A stretch of 64,000 nucleotides of DNA from Nemophila menziesii (lineage: Eukaryota; Streptophyta; Magnoliopsida; Boraginales; Hydrophyllaceae). The position numbers and the translations under genes were made by a program. Below are positions 38,411-50,882 of this stretch, in pieces; positions within the stretch are counted from its first letter, which is position 1, and each line of letters starts with the position of its first letter. The DNA lies in assembly GCA_029959085.1 (NCBI GenBank), contig JARWIR010000011.1, positions 8,247,840 through 8,311,839 of the forward strand, in the 5' to 3' direction. The notes beneath the pieces are model-generated. The model ran no database searches, had not been told where the DNA came from, and was given only the letters and a program-made list of their open reading frames with translations.

Positions 38411-40399
38411 GCACATGATGGGTCTACTCCCATACCCATGTTATATGCATCAAGGTACTCTTTCTCTTATATCAAAACATATCCACATAAAATCCATCAT
38501 ACTTGGCAAATAGGTCGTGCGACCGGCAAGCATACGAGCATTCCTTTTGCTATAAACCTGTTAGGGTAGATAGCTACTCGAACGATTCATAAATCCTTTC
38601 ATATCTTGCAGTTCCCTAGACTAAAAATTATAATATCAATATCATAGTAACTCTGACCCCTCAGATTCATATCACATCATCTTTGTGATTGAAAGAGTTC
38701 ACTAGCATAACATCGTGTGTCTCACTATCATGTCATAGTCCTAGATGACATACATGATTGGTCGACCTGCAAGCACACACTTTGATATCTATTTTAGTCT
38801 TCCTTTTGCACTTGAATCTTTCTATAATGACCCAGCTGCTTTCCCAGACGTATCCCGTTAGGTCGAATCATTCATGACCATCGGTAATATGCTAAAGTAG
38901 CAAACACCAGATCAAAACATCAAAATTAAGTCAAAAGTAATAAGGGTACTATTCAAAGGTCTCACACAATGAAGAAACGGGGATCAATTCTTCACTTCCT
39001 TTTGGTCACATGCACACGCGGTATGACTCGCGTGCTACGATATTATTCATTTATTCATGTCATATGTCATTTATTCATTAATATCGTACAGATATATAAT
39101 TAGACATTCCTCGTTGTCTAAAAACGAATCCTTCAATTGATCAACCCTCTCTGAAATCAATTAAGAATTGCATATCTGGCTTTCATAGACTAAGTAGATA
39201 GTGGGGATCTACTTCGATCACAAATTAAAATTAACATGTTGCGCTACATGTTTGTGATCTCATCTTAACATGTGTTAAGGCGACTTTCGTAACTCACGTT
39301 ATTTACATGAAGGGTTACTCTTTAACATGAGTTAGTCTCATCCTTGCGCATCCTCTAATGCCAAAGGCGATTGCCCGTGTGAGAAGGCCAATCATAGTCT
39401 ATTGGACATACTTATCCACACGTATATATTACCACTCAATAATGGAAATATAGCATTGCACATTATTTTGCAGTATACATAACAATATAGATCCAACATG
39501 ATCTAGAATTGCATAACTTGCAATTTGTTCCAAAAATATATTCACAAGAATATCACGTGTGGATTTTAACTGCAAATTCTCATAATCTTTTGTGCAATAA
39601 TGTCTCTTATCACGATATACTTTATATCAATATGTTTGGTTATACTGTAATACTATGTTCCCATCACATAAGTCATTGCCATTTCTTTATTACAGTATTT
39701 CAAAACTGAACTCCCACTATCACTTGAGAATCATAAAAAGTACAAACAAACTTTTTAAACCAAACAAATATTTTGAATTTTAGTTGAGTAAGCTCAACAT
39801 TCACAATGGACATAGCAATATATAGGTTTATTTCTTGCTACTCCATGGATATAACACAATATTTCAGCAAGAATACACAACCTAAAGACATTTACACTCA
39901 TCCATTTTGTTTAACCAATTAACATATGGATATACTTTAGGTGTAAATGTTATATTTGAAAACATATAGCATGAACCCTAATCCTTTTAAGACATCTCAT
40001 TGCTCATATTTCAGGTTTTCAATACTTATGTCCATAATTCAATTTAAAATGGACTAATTAAACCCACGACATAACTAATGTCTGGTCTAGCAAACATCAC
40101 TGACAAATGGATAACTAAACCCAAAGCATAACAAAATGCATGGCATAGTACAACACATCATGACATACATAATACTATCATCGGTATGTAATTACTAATA
40201 TGACATTGTTTACCTTTTTTTTTTTTTTTTGATAGAGTACTAGGACACATAAGAAGATTAGAGCTTATTCTCTCATCTATTTGGAGTGTTAATGACATTA
40301 AAGTCTGACATGTAAAAGCGCTCACATCTCTTCTTGATGTATAATTATTTAGACAGGGACTATGGAAATTCAAACATTCTCAATGAATCATAACATAAA

Positions 40400-42150
40400 G
40401 AATAGAGCTCGTATTTCACATACCTTTCACATCAACAAAGATTTGAAAGATAACAACTCCTTAATTTTGACAAATCAAGTGTCATTCCTAACTTGTAGGA
40501 TATCATCTACATAGAGAATAAATTCATAAACTTCCCTTGTGGAACTTTTGATATGTAGACAAAGTGATATTCACATATCATTTTAAAAAAAATTATTGAA
40601 ATGACTCGTGAATCTCAAAAAAAATCATTGTCTTTGGGCTTGTGTGAGACCATAGATTGTCTTATTCAATCTACACATTGTATTTTCTTGGTCTTTAACA
40701 TCATATTCTAAATATTGTTCCAATGAATTTACTCTATTCTTTTATTCTCCATTGAGAAAAATCGTTTTGAAATCCTCTAGTGCAAATCATAATCAAGATG
40801 CACCACAACAGCTAGTATATAACCAAATGAGGTAAATCTCTCAACTATAGGAAAAATGTTTATTCCAAAAAAAAATTATTCCATATAATATAGCCTTTTT
40901 GCCATTAGACGAGATTCGTACCTCTCAAATGAAGTGTCTAGTTTTCTTCTCATTTCAAGAATCTATTTATTCTCAATCACTTGTGTCCTTCGGAAGATCA
41001 ACCAACTTTCTGAATTGATTTCTCTTCATTGGCTCCATCTTTCCTAGTAGGATATAAAGAGTTCATGTACTCTCTGAGGTTCTTCTTTGTCTTATGGACA
41101 AATCATACAGATTTATCCATGGATCTTAAATCGGCAACAAAAAATATCCCTCGATGACTCCCTCTAGGTGAAGTTATTGTGAAACAGATTCATTATGTGA
41201 TGCAATAATTTCTTTCGAGTCAAATTCGAGGCAATCTTGCCTTCCTCGTGCATGTGGTACCTTATCTAGTAACATGTTTAATTGCATACATCTTCATCAA
41301 CCTCATTTAATTCATGTAAAATGAGATTTTCAATAACCACACCTTTATTTAGGAAAAACATTACTATCCAAATGAAATATCGTGTAACTCAGTCTTAACA
41401 AATTCCATCATTATTTTCATCCTTGAACACATATCCTTTAGAGTCTTTGAAAATCTTCCAAAGAAATCATTCTTACCTTTTTGTGAACAAACTTTCCATA
41501 CTCATTGGATAAGTCACAAACATACCAACTCCCAGGAGATCAAGTATGAAAGGTGATATTTCTTTTATCCATAGTTCGTACAAAGTTTATGGAATTAAAT
41601 TTGTGGGTAAACGAATAAGTATATGAGTAGCAATAAAAAACTTATCTCCCAACCATATATTGAGAGATTTATTTGAGCTATCATACACCTTAATCAGGAG
41701 AGTTACATTCCTCCTTTTACCTACTATTCCATACCGTGGCATGTGAAAAATCATAAACTTATTTATGATCTCATTCTCATCACAACCTTCTTAAAAAAAT
41801 CCCTCAAATAGATATTCGTGATCATGGTTTCTTCTCAAGGTTTTACCCTTCCTCTCTATCTGATTCTTAAATTTCTAATTCACAAATTTGTGAAGCATCT
41901 CAGTGCTTCTAATTTGCGAGAAATCTGATAGTAATCACGAAACCATGTAAAATCATCTTAAGGTGATGAAATAGTATACCCCACATTTTGTTAATTAACG
42001 AGTCTACATATGTTAGCATGAATCAGTTCCAACGGATATTGAAATGAAGCTTTCAAAAAAAATCATATTACTTTCGTTACTAGGCAGTATCCACAGTTTG
42101 GCTAAAGAATTTTATCAAGTAAATAAAATGAATATCCTTCACCAACAATG
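40400..42150 (-). pseudogene. Copia pol remnant: integrase and reverse transcriptase
   Basis: Minus-strand pieces follow the usual copia order. Integrase: VYYFIT and KGKTLRRNHDHEYLFEGFF (about 42000-41820), then GIVGKRRNVTLLIKV (about 41735-41690), which matches the GVAERRNRTLL region. Reverse transcriptase: NQFRKLVDLPKD (about 41030), DYDLH (about 40790) and YVDDILQVRND with the catalytic YVDD at 40513-40502. Many stops and frameshifts separate these motifs, so no functional protein is encoded. Confidence 0.75.
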
Positions 42151-43056
42151 TGGTTCAGGTCATAACTATTATGACATAGCCTAACATTTTATAAAATTTT
42201 CCAATATCTTTAGTAATATAAAATCATAGAAAATCAACTACTATTAAAATAATAGCTCTTGTACTCAATCTTTTTCAAATACCAAAGAACCATTGTTCTA
42301 AAGATAGTTTCATATTATGTAGAACACTTATTGTTTGTCATGAACATGTGTACTGGATTTAATCACAGAAGAACAATGATTGAGACCAAGTTGTGCCAAA
42401 AGTTTGCACACCTAAGATATCATGTAGATACAAGGTTTGACCACTTCACAAGCTTAACTACTTATGCCAAAACCATTGACTTCAACATTATTGTTATCAT
42501 CTACATATATCCATCTTATACCAACTCAAATTTTCATTCATGGTACACTATATATAGGTCTCTCAATCTCTTGTCATAAGGTCTATTGATCCTAAGTCCA
42601 TAATCCACATAGGAAAAGATCAAATTAGCAACATGTGCTAGCGATAGATAAAAAAAGAAAATCATAAGAAAAAGATAATGCTACCATCTTTAGCTCGTAA
42701 GCTAAGTGACACAACTTGTCATAGATGTAGTATCTCATCTTACTCTTTTATTTCTTATGATCATACTTTATTTCCTTGTGACTAATTATCTTGATCTTCT
42801 TAGAGCCAGATATATCATCCTTTTTCTTTCAATCCTCTGGCTCTACACTGCATTTTCGTATGAGAGATAGACTCAGTAATATATGTTCAAGTATGAAGTC
42901 AAGAAACCTCAAATATACTCATTCTTGAGTACAACACAAGTAGCATCATCAAACATATTGATGTTATTACGAGTCACTCACTTTCTAATACTCTCAACTA
43001 TTTGAAAGAGATCGATGATTACTTGAATTTGTTGTTCTTAATTGAGGATATCACCA

Positions 43057-43128
43057 GATGTCTAGACTGCCCTAGTCACTTTAAAAACATCTGATGTCTA
43101 GACTGTCTTAGTCACTTTAAAACATCAC
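43057..43128. repeat. 36-bp tandem duplication in copia internal region
   Basis: GATGTCTAGACTG(CC/TC)... is repeated at 43057 and 43093 with three small differences. Confidence 0.8.
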
Positions 43129-43831
43129 TCTTAGGTGTATTAAATGACATGACTAGGTGTCCTTTTATGAGTATAATCTTTCATGTCATCTAACGCAACA
43201 CCGACATGGTAGTACCCTTGATCATCTCCTTAAGAGTATACACACATATCATAAGTGGTAGGATACTTGTGATACTCATAAACTAAACCATCCATATAAC
43301 TTATCACTATTTCTAAAATAATAGAGTCTGTATACCTCAAAAACTTGATAAGTCCATATGCTTCTCATGTGATGAATTGGAAGCCTTCCTCAAGCTCAAG
43401 CATCACATTATTAACAACCTCAAATTCTAGTACTCAATGTAATTCAAGTCATCTTAGGGTATAGTTATATCACCATTCATCTTTGTCCTTCTTTAAACGT
43501 CTAAAAGATGTTACTCATAGCCATTTTCTAGTATATCTAGAGACTTTCATTAATATATATAAAATATATTCAATGATACTATTCTCTCAAAATGCAAATT
43601 AAACTCGTAAATAGAAAACAAAAGAAGTGAAACAGAAAGTTCACTATGTTCCCAATCATGAATCACCATACTTTTTTTTATCTAATTATAATTCAATTTC
43701 ATCAAGACAAAATGATAAGTTCTCTACAGAACTCCCACTATTCTAATACAATCAATCAAGATTGAATACATTAGACCCGTATGATCTAGTGGTTATGGAA
43801 TCAAACTTATCCATAAAATAACTGAAGTTTC

Positions 43832-43852
43832 AATATATATATATATATACAT
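43832..43852. repeat. (AT)n microsatellite
   Basis: A run of alternating A and T, ending in ACATAT, inside the copia element. Confidence 0.8.
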
Positions 43853-44553
43853 ATGCAATTGACAAAATATATTATATTAACTAACAAGTAATGTATCAAA
43901 CGCATTTAAGATACACTAATTAACTCATACAAAATATCTAGAGTTTCACATTTATTGGGTTATGTGAAAACATGGTTAACTCATTCTATACACAAATATC
44001 AAATTCATGTTTAACATAATAAGATCATAAGTACACATACTTATAAGTTAAACATATAGGTATATACATCAAAACATGATAAAATAACCTATTGTTCATA
44101 TTACATTACTCTCATATATAAGTCTCAGTCATATAGTAAAAAAAATATATCCAAATAATAAAACCAATGGTGAATTTAAACAAAATATATGATTTAGGGG
44201 TTAAAGACAAAACCAAAAAAAATTGTCCTATTTGTACAATATAACTAGTTAAAAAACTAGTGTAACAGTAGGATGTTTTTATCTTTATCTTTGATCAGGT
44301 AGGATAAAAAACAAAACAAATGTGGTCCACATCATCTACCAACAGATGCAATAAAGAACTAAAACCAACTCCTAGCCAAACGGTTAGTCAATCACATGCT
44401 TTGCTTTGAGGTCAATAGTTCGTACCACATAACTGTCAAAATATTTTTCATTTTCAGAACAAATCTTTCAACAAAATGTGGCATTGCGCCATGTAGACCA
44501 GAAAATGGTTGCAGCGCAACGGAATGCACTACTAACTTCTCGTTGACCAACGG

Positions 44554-45281
44554 GTCTCAAGTAGGGGTGTGCGCGGGTCGGTTTTGTATGAAAAATGTTC
44601 AACCCACAAACCGCCCGTTCTTGTGCGGATTTTGAAAAATAAGACCCGCACCCGCCCAATACTTTACTTAAACCATTGAGTTTCGGGTTAGGTGGGTTGC
44701 GGGTGTATTGCGGGTGATTTAGTTCGATAAAGAAGACGAATTTGTATTCATATTCATTTGGCGAGTCAAATTTATATTACAAATTAGAATTATAACGAAA
44801 TATATTGTTTAGGATACGCATACGCATTTCAAATCATCTATGATTAAAAGATATAAAATGAGATTTTAGGAAACTAAATATATTAATTGAACAAAGAGTA
44901 CAGATAATATCATAATTGAAATGAAAAATGTATTCATTAGATAAAATAATATTGAAATATTGAGGGATTTCAAAATATTTTTAGAAAAGGGGGAGGAATA
45001 AAAAAAATGTAGAGTGTAAAGCACATGATCCCCACTATTTTATTTGAATAAAATGAGTAATACGGATTTTTCTAATTTTTATACTACAAGGTAATCGAGT
45101 ATATGCGGGTTTGCGGGTTTCAAGTTTACAATCCACAACCCGCAAAAATGTGTATATTTTTTCAAAAATGTAAACCGCAACCCATCCAATTAAAAACTAA
45201 CCCGTATAATTTCGGGTTAGTGTGAGCGGGTTGGTCGGGTTATGCGGGTTTTCTAACCCGATGCACACCCCTAGTCTCAAG
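44554..45281. mobile_element. hAT-type non-autonomous element nested in copia (712 bp core)
   Basis: The core 44562-45273 starts TAGGGGTGTGC and ends GCACACCCCTA. The direct repeat GTCTCAAG flanks it at 44554-44561 and 45274-45281. An 8-bp duplication and a TAGGGGTG terminus are typical of hAT elements. The subterminal regions are rich in CGGGTT/AACCCG repeats in both orientations. No transposase frame is seen, so the element would have depended on one supplied elsewhere. The 8-bp duplication is intact. Confidence 0.88.
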
Positions 45282-45385
45282 TTCAATACACGGCAGTTGC
45301 ACATATTTTGACCTTTTTTTTTTTTTTTTTAAAAAAACAGATCAGTAAACAAAGTAAGGTAGTGCGCCTATCAGATAGAAAGTTT

Positions 45386-45492
45386 AAAGGAGCGCAGCGG
45401 AGTAATAGTTTATTATGGACTGAGAGGTCTACGGTTCGATCCATGGCAGTCACTTTGCCGCTCAGTTCCCTTTTTTTTTTTTTTTTTTTTTT
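45386..45492 (+). repeat. Probable tRNA-derived SINE fragment
   Basis: A box-A-like GCGCAGCGGAGT (about 45392) and an exact box B GGTTCGATCC (45433-45442) lie about 43 bp apart, as in tRNA genes and SINEs. A T-run follows at 45471-45492, as in some plant SINEs. Clear target duplications were not found, and no tRNA cloverleaf is evident. Confidence 0.4.
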
Positions 45493-45778
45493 AATTTTTC
45501 TAAAATCCGAATGCAAAAAACGACGGCGTTTTTAACCGTCTTCTCCACCAGTCCAGAATCCGAGAACCCCATGAAAAAACTTCAAAAAATCGTATCTTTT
45601 TCGTTTTAAATCCAAATTTAACGAAATTTTCACCATTAAATTCCTTATTTCGAATAGAATATAAATCTATAACTTTAATTTAATTTTAAGACTCTCATAA
45701 AATTAAATACATATCAGATCAAATATATAGACATGTATTAAACATTTACGGCATAAAAAAGCATTTCGAAAAACGAAC

Positions 45779-45796
45779 ACAAAGCTCTGATACCAT
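45779..45796 (-). promoter_or_regulatory. Copia primer-binding site, initiator-Met-tRNA type
   Basis: The minus strand reads TGGTATCAGAGCTTTGTG beside the 5' LTR. TGGTATCAGAGC is complementary to the 3' end of plant initiator tRNA-Met, which fixes the element's orientation. Confidence 0.92.
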
Positions 45797-45797
45797 T

Positions 45798-46172
45798 TGT
45801 AAGAAAATTAAAGGTTACAGACAAACCTTTTAGGCGGAATTAAGAATCGAAATGCTTTCCGGTGTTGAATCTACTTACATGACGAAGAAGATTACTATTC
45901 AACAACATAAATGCCTTTGGATATCGAGTGATATGTTAATGAGATCTTGAAAGAATTTCTATTGAGTTTTGTTTCTTTAAAGTATAAGACAAGAGCAGAA
46001 AGAATGAAAAAGAAACGGAAGTCTGCAAATTGATTTCTAATTTTCTCATTGTGAAATAACTTCCTAAATTTATTTATATATTATTTATTCAAATAATAAC
46101 TACCACAATATGGGCCGGGCTAAACTATCATGGGCACCACAATATGGGCCAGGCCCAAACCAATTTCTTTCA
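45798..46172 (-). repeat. Copia 5' LTR
   Basis: Same length as the left LTR, with 7 differences from it. It should carry the element's promoter, but I see no decisive TATA box to point to. Confidence 0.92.
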
Positions 46173-46613
46173 CTGATCTATTTGTCAATTCATTCAAAGT
46201 CACAAAGCATAGTTCTTCCATTCAAAATGTAGTCTATTTTGAAGAGTATAAGAAATTTTAACACTCATTGTTAATTTTGAAAGATCTTAATTGATTTTGA
46301 AGTATAGAAGAATACAAATCATTATTGTCTCGGTTGGTTCAAACTTCATTTTAGGCGCTTATATCTCAATATAAAAACTATACGACATGATTAGGCTCTT
46401 GGTATGGAAATAGAAAAACTAATTATTACAAATAACATTAAACTATCAATTTACCAAAAATGTTGTTTGCAATAGTTAATGTTTCTATTTCCATACCAAG
46501 AGCCTAACACGCTTTTAATTTGGTATGTCCACTATATCTTGCTTTTTATTGTGGTTTTTGAACTTAAATACGCGATCATGTTTTCTCAGTGATATGATCC
46601 AAAATTGTTTACG

Positions 46614-47277
46614 GGTTTAGTGAATCGAAAAGGCTCAAATTTCATACTTTAACTTTTATAGATTATCCTAATTAGTGCGTTTACTAAAAACTCAAAGACT
46701 CATGTTCCTGAAGATCAACAATGCTCTACATTGACGCGTCTTTCATGTGGAGCTCTTGTTGGTTTATTCAGACAAACCATTGCTGGTTTATTCAGACAAA
46801 CTATAACGTATCCTTTAATTGTTGTTAGTAGGCAAAGGTAGGTATGTTAATTCTTTAATTATTAACCTTTTAAGCATGTTGAATTGTAGAAATTATGGAT
46901 AATATGTGTTTTTGGTTAAACTTGAGCATTTTTTACCTTTGGCTAAAAGTGGGCTCCATTTAGGAAACTCAATTCATGGCTTACTAATCTTATTCGTGAT
47001 CAAGGGTTGAGACAAATATTTCCTAGACTGAGTACTAATAAGGTAAAGAAGGGTGGAGACAAATATTTGCTGGACTGAGTATTAATTATATTAAGGTAAA
47101 AGATCATAATTGTTAGAGATTTATTAATATTTGGTGTTGTTTTGATAGTGTTCCTAAAAGTAACATGTTTGTGCAGTTTTGGTTATAGATTGTTCTTTTG
47201 TGGCGATTGGATTTACAACATATGAAATGATAATGTATTGGCTCAGTGTTACTACTAGAAAAAGATCAAAGACAGTG
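46614..47277 (+). pseudogene. Mitochondrial carrier gene fragment, three exons (U4)
   Basis: The first exon (46614-46837) contains a private duplication of about 36 bp (GGTTTATTCAGACAAAC occurs twice, near 46760 and 46785) within the GLFGQT region. The second (about 46920-47045) keeps LIRDQG. The third (47189-47277) has lost a base, which shifts the IVP.VAIGF frame. The acceptor of the first exon is mutated (TTTACGGG). Confidence 0.7.
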
Positions 47278-48222
47278 AGTAATATTAGTAGATGTTAGGG
47301 TGTTAATTGTTTAGTGTCAATTAAGTAATATTTTTAGGTGTTGACTAAATATTTATGAGTTATGGATTGAACTTGATTTATGTAGAGAAAATGACTGTTC
47401 CATCACCACCCAAGAGTTCACTATTTCACAAATTATCTTTGGTTCAATGGATGAGTCTTTTAGAGTTAAACGAGAATGATGAAATTTTTACTTTATATCC
47501 ATAAAACAATTCTATCAGCACTAAAGGAAAGTTTTTTTTTGGAATGTAATTTACTATTAAAAGCAAATAATAACACTTAAAAATAAGAATTTTCCTGATA
47601 TTTGACAAAGTATTATCAATAATGTAACTTTCAAGCAGGTAATGCTTTTTTTTAATATTGTCCGGACAAGTTATGTCGTTTAAATATAATGTTTTACCAT
47701 TGCTTGTCCAAAGTCTTAGCAACATCGTGTATTGTTCCTTTTCCAGCCAAAAGATGTCTAGTAAACTACATAATTTGTTATTCACTAAACTGCTATAGCA
47801 TCATTTGTTTCTGCAAGTGAAAAACAACATATTTTCCATTACTAAAGGTCGATCTAGAATATTTAAAATCAAAATCAGTTTCATTTTTTTATCTAGAGAT
47901 ATCCACCCAACTGGAGGTCAACAGTATTATATTCAGAGATGGGTAAGATGTTACCAATAAAGCTTATGTTGGAGCTCCGTCACTTCGTATCTGGTATATT
48001 TTTTATATACGATGTTCAAATTTGTTTAAATTTATAATATTTTAGGTGATAAACTGTGTGCGTGTCTGTTCATGTGATTTGTGTTGAGTTTGAGGATCTG
48101 TGTGTGTAGAGGTTACGTTATACTTATTGTAAGCTTTAAAAGCTCAACTCTAGTTCACCATGTATTACTGATTTATTACTTTTTCCATTGTTACAATCTG
48201 TTAAATTAACAAAAAAATTCAG

Positions 48223-48337
48223 TAAATGGATCCTGAAGGTGTTAAACAAGAATTACTAACATCTAATATCTTTAAATGTAGATGGAGTTGTTGTAAATTG
48301 ATGGTGGGGTATAGTTGAAGGATGGACACTTCAGAAA
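48223..48337 (+). pseudogene. Beta-amylase exon fragment (U4)
   Basis: It contains [13 protein letters not shown], the shared frameshift, then VDGVVVN with a TGA replacing the Cys codon of NCWWG, and WGIVEGW. Confidence 0.75.
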
Positions 48338-50882
48338 TTGTTTTTTGTCTCTTTATAGGTTTCTCCAAAATCACTTCAGATTTGTTTGTTTATCACTGAT
48401 ATAGTATGTTATGATACGACTATTAATTGAGCATCACTTTGATTATCCAGTTTATTAGTCGGTGTATTGATCTTATATTTTTCACCTGCAGGTGGAAATA
48501 AAATATTTTTATAAAAACGTTAGGGTAGTAAAGAAAATTCTTTAAAGTTTAGGGGTTTTAAGATGGCAGTAATGCATTATTTGGTTTTTTTGCAGTTCAA
48601 ACCTTGAAAAATTCAATTCCAGCACCTGTGTCACACTTTAAGCTGAAAGATGATCATTTAGCTAGAAGTTCATTGAAAGATCATCTATCTATCTTAGTTT
48701 GTGTAAATTTACATAATGTTCGTTTATTTTTTTTCTACTTTTCTAAAAAAAATCATCAAATAAAAACGAAACTAAGAAATAAATTAAATTATTATATGTT
48801 TATATACCATTGGTCCCTGTTTCTCCAAGATGTTACATTTGTTTCGGTATGTACAGTATATATAATTTTTTCTTTATTTTAATTTATTTTAGAATGTTGG
48901 ATTGCCTAAATAGAGTAGTCGAACAAGGAATAGAATTGAAGATTAAGTAATTTATTTGTCACTCAATGCTTCATTTACTTAGTTTCTGGAGCATAATGTG
49001 AAAGTGCTGGATGAACCATTAAAATAAAATTATGTGTGAGTAATAGAGTTGAAATTTCTTATTTTGAACAACTTGGAGATTCCCTAATCTGAATATTTAC
49101 AAAATTATTTCGGTATGTATTTTTGTACAAAACTACTGTTACTTCAATGTGTATTCTCCATCTCGTTTTCAGAAGTTTAAGCAGTCAAGAGATGATGCAA
49201 GAGAATAATTAGACATGTTATCACCCGAGATGGTAACAATGCTAAAACTAACAATATTAGCAGTTAGGTATGGTCGATAAATAAATCTTTAAAAGAACCT
49301 CACAATGAATATCTCCAACTGCAATGGAACTAAGGAAACTCAAAACCAACAAAATGATTAAAACTACCAAAGATCCATCCACTAAACCAAAACAATTTTT
49401 TGTGAACCGAAGTCAAAATAACACTAGGTATTTTAGAGACAAAAAAAATCCTACATGAGCACACAATCTATAAAAATCGAGGGGATTTTATCCACCAAAT
49501 AAATCAAAGCTGACAAGCATCCATCAATTAACCTACAAAATTGACCTTAGAAACCAAAACTGAAAAAGGAACACAAGAGATTCAGTTAACAAATGATTTA
49601 ACTAGTAAACACATGCATAAAATCCATTATAAATACACATAAATCATTAAAAAACCACACCCGACCAATTAAGAAAACATGCAACCTATTTTAAAAAATA
49701 GATAACCTATTTTTGGAAATAGGAAAATCAATAAAAAATACAAACCCATTAACAAGTACCTTTTGGTTTTATGGGTAAAAAATATAATTTGGCTCATAGG
49801 AGAAAGCACTACTAAAACCTTGAAGGTTACCCAAAACTAATTCTTAAAACATTAGACTACTTGTTCATATTAGTCCGAGATATCCTACTTGTTCAAATCA
49901 AAATTGTAAATGTTTGGATCATCTTCCCCAAACACAACTAAAGAAGTTCTTTGAAAGACTACTAGCCCTCCTCAAACCCTAATATATCGTAAATCTACAA
50001 GTACAAGTTCACTTCTTACATTTTTCTTCTCTATCTACACATAAAACATAAACAAATAGTTAAGCGAATAAAAAATAGTAATTTTTTATGTTATTTATAT
50101 ATTTGTTCAATTCTAACCAGATTATTTTATACATATAATTAAGTATCTTGATGTTTAATATTTTAAAAAAAATTATGATAGGCTATGCTTTGAAAAAATG
50201 ATGTTTCGGGACTAGGGATTGGTTGATTTTTTTTGGGGACCTCTGAAGTTTCTTTACATGTAACAAAACATAAACAACATGTACAGTGATGTTTGCTGAC
50301 CAAATAATCAAAACCGTTTTACATTCAAACTAAATAGTATATCAGCATAAGGGTAGACCGAATTCAAACTAACTACTTTTATATTTTTCACATTATGTAC
50401 ACATGTCTATTTTCATTTTCACTAATTAAGATATAGTTTAATGCCATATCAAGATACCCAATAAAATGATAAGCTTATTAGCCATGACATTTAGTCAAAT
50501 TCCTTTTAGTCGAATTCATTTCATTCTCACTTGTCATGATAGGACTTACTCGACACATATTTAGATATAAAGAAATTTGAGTTTTAATGAGATAATTTAG
50601 TTTTGAAAGTATGTAATTTTGTTAAGTCTCACTAATTAGAACTATCAAAGTGTTGTGTTAATCATCTTTTATAAATACATATCGCCATAATGTAGCTGCT
50701 AAATATTTCATATCATAATTCATAATAGAAGAAATTTAGAGATATATTTATTTATTTATTTGTATCATTTTAATGGTGATACAAGCATTTTATTGTTTTG
50801 GTGCTCGTGATAAAATTCTACTATATTGGTACTTGTTTACCATATAATATTCGCTTATGATTTTATTATTTTCTTTTTTCTA

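Larger units (their letters stand above)
38025..46172 (-). mobile_element. Complete Ty1/copia LTR retrotransposon (8148 bp)
   Basis: Two 375-bp LTRs, a 5-bp target duplication, an initiator-Met-type primer site next to the right LTR and a purine tract next to the left LTR define a complete minus-strand insertion. The LTRs differ at 7 of 375 positions by my count. The internal region contains recognisable integrase and reverse-transcriptase remains, but with many stops in all frames. It also carries a hAT-type element and a probable SINE fragment. A gag region could not be recognised with confidence (about 43000-44400 contains only short open stretches). Confidence 0.92.
38011..46508. repeat. 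Eroded hairpin of U4, split by the copia element
   Basis: The base of the left arm (AATTAATTTCTGAT) precedes the copia insertion, and the rest of the left arm resumes at 46173. Only a short piece of the right arm remains (about 46440-46508), ending TATTTCCATACCAAGAGCCTA. Most of the palindrome is therefore gone. Confidence 0.65.

Noticed and set aside
45283..45535. Opposed short ORFs with Lys- and Phe-rich ends
   Set aside because: They are translations of the two T-runs and the SINE-like piece between them, on opposite strands, with no domain.
11528..47785. Recurring minus-strand ORF (NNKLCSLLDIFWLEK) in the array units
   Set aside because: It is conserved because the unit is duplicated. 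It is broken in U2 and U3, has no recognised domain, and lies between exon remnants on the other strand.
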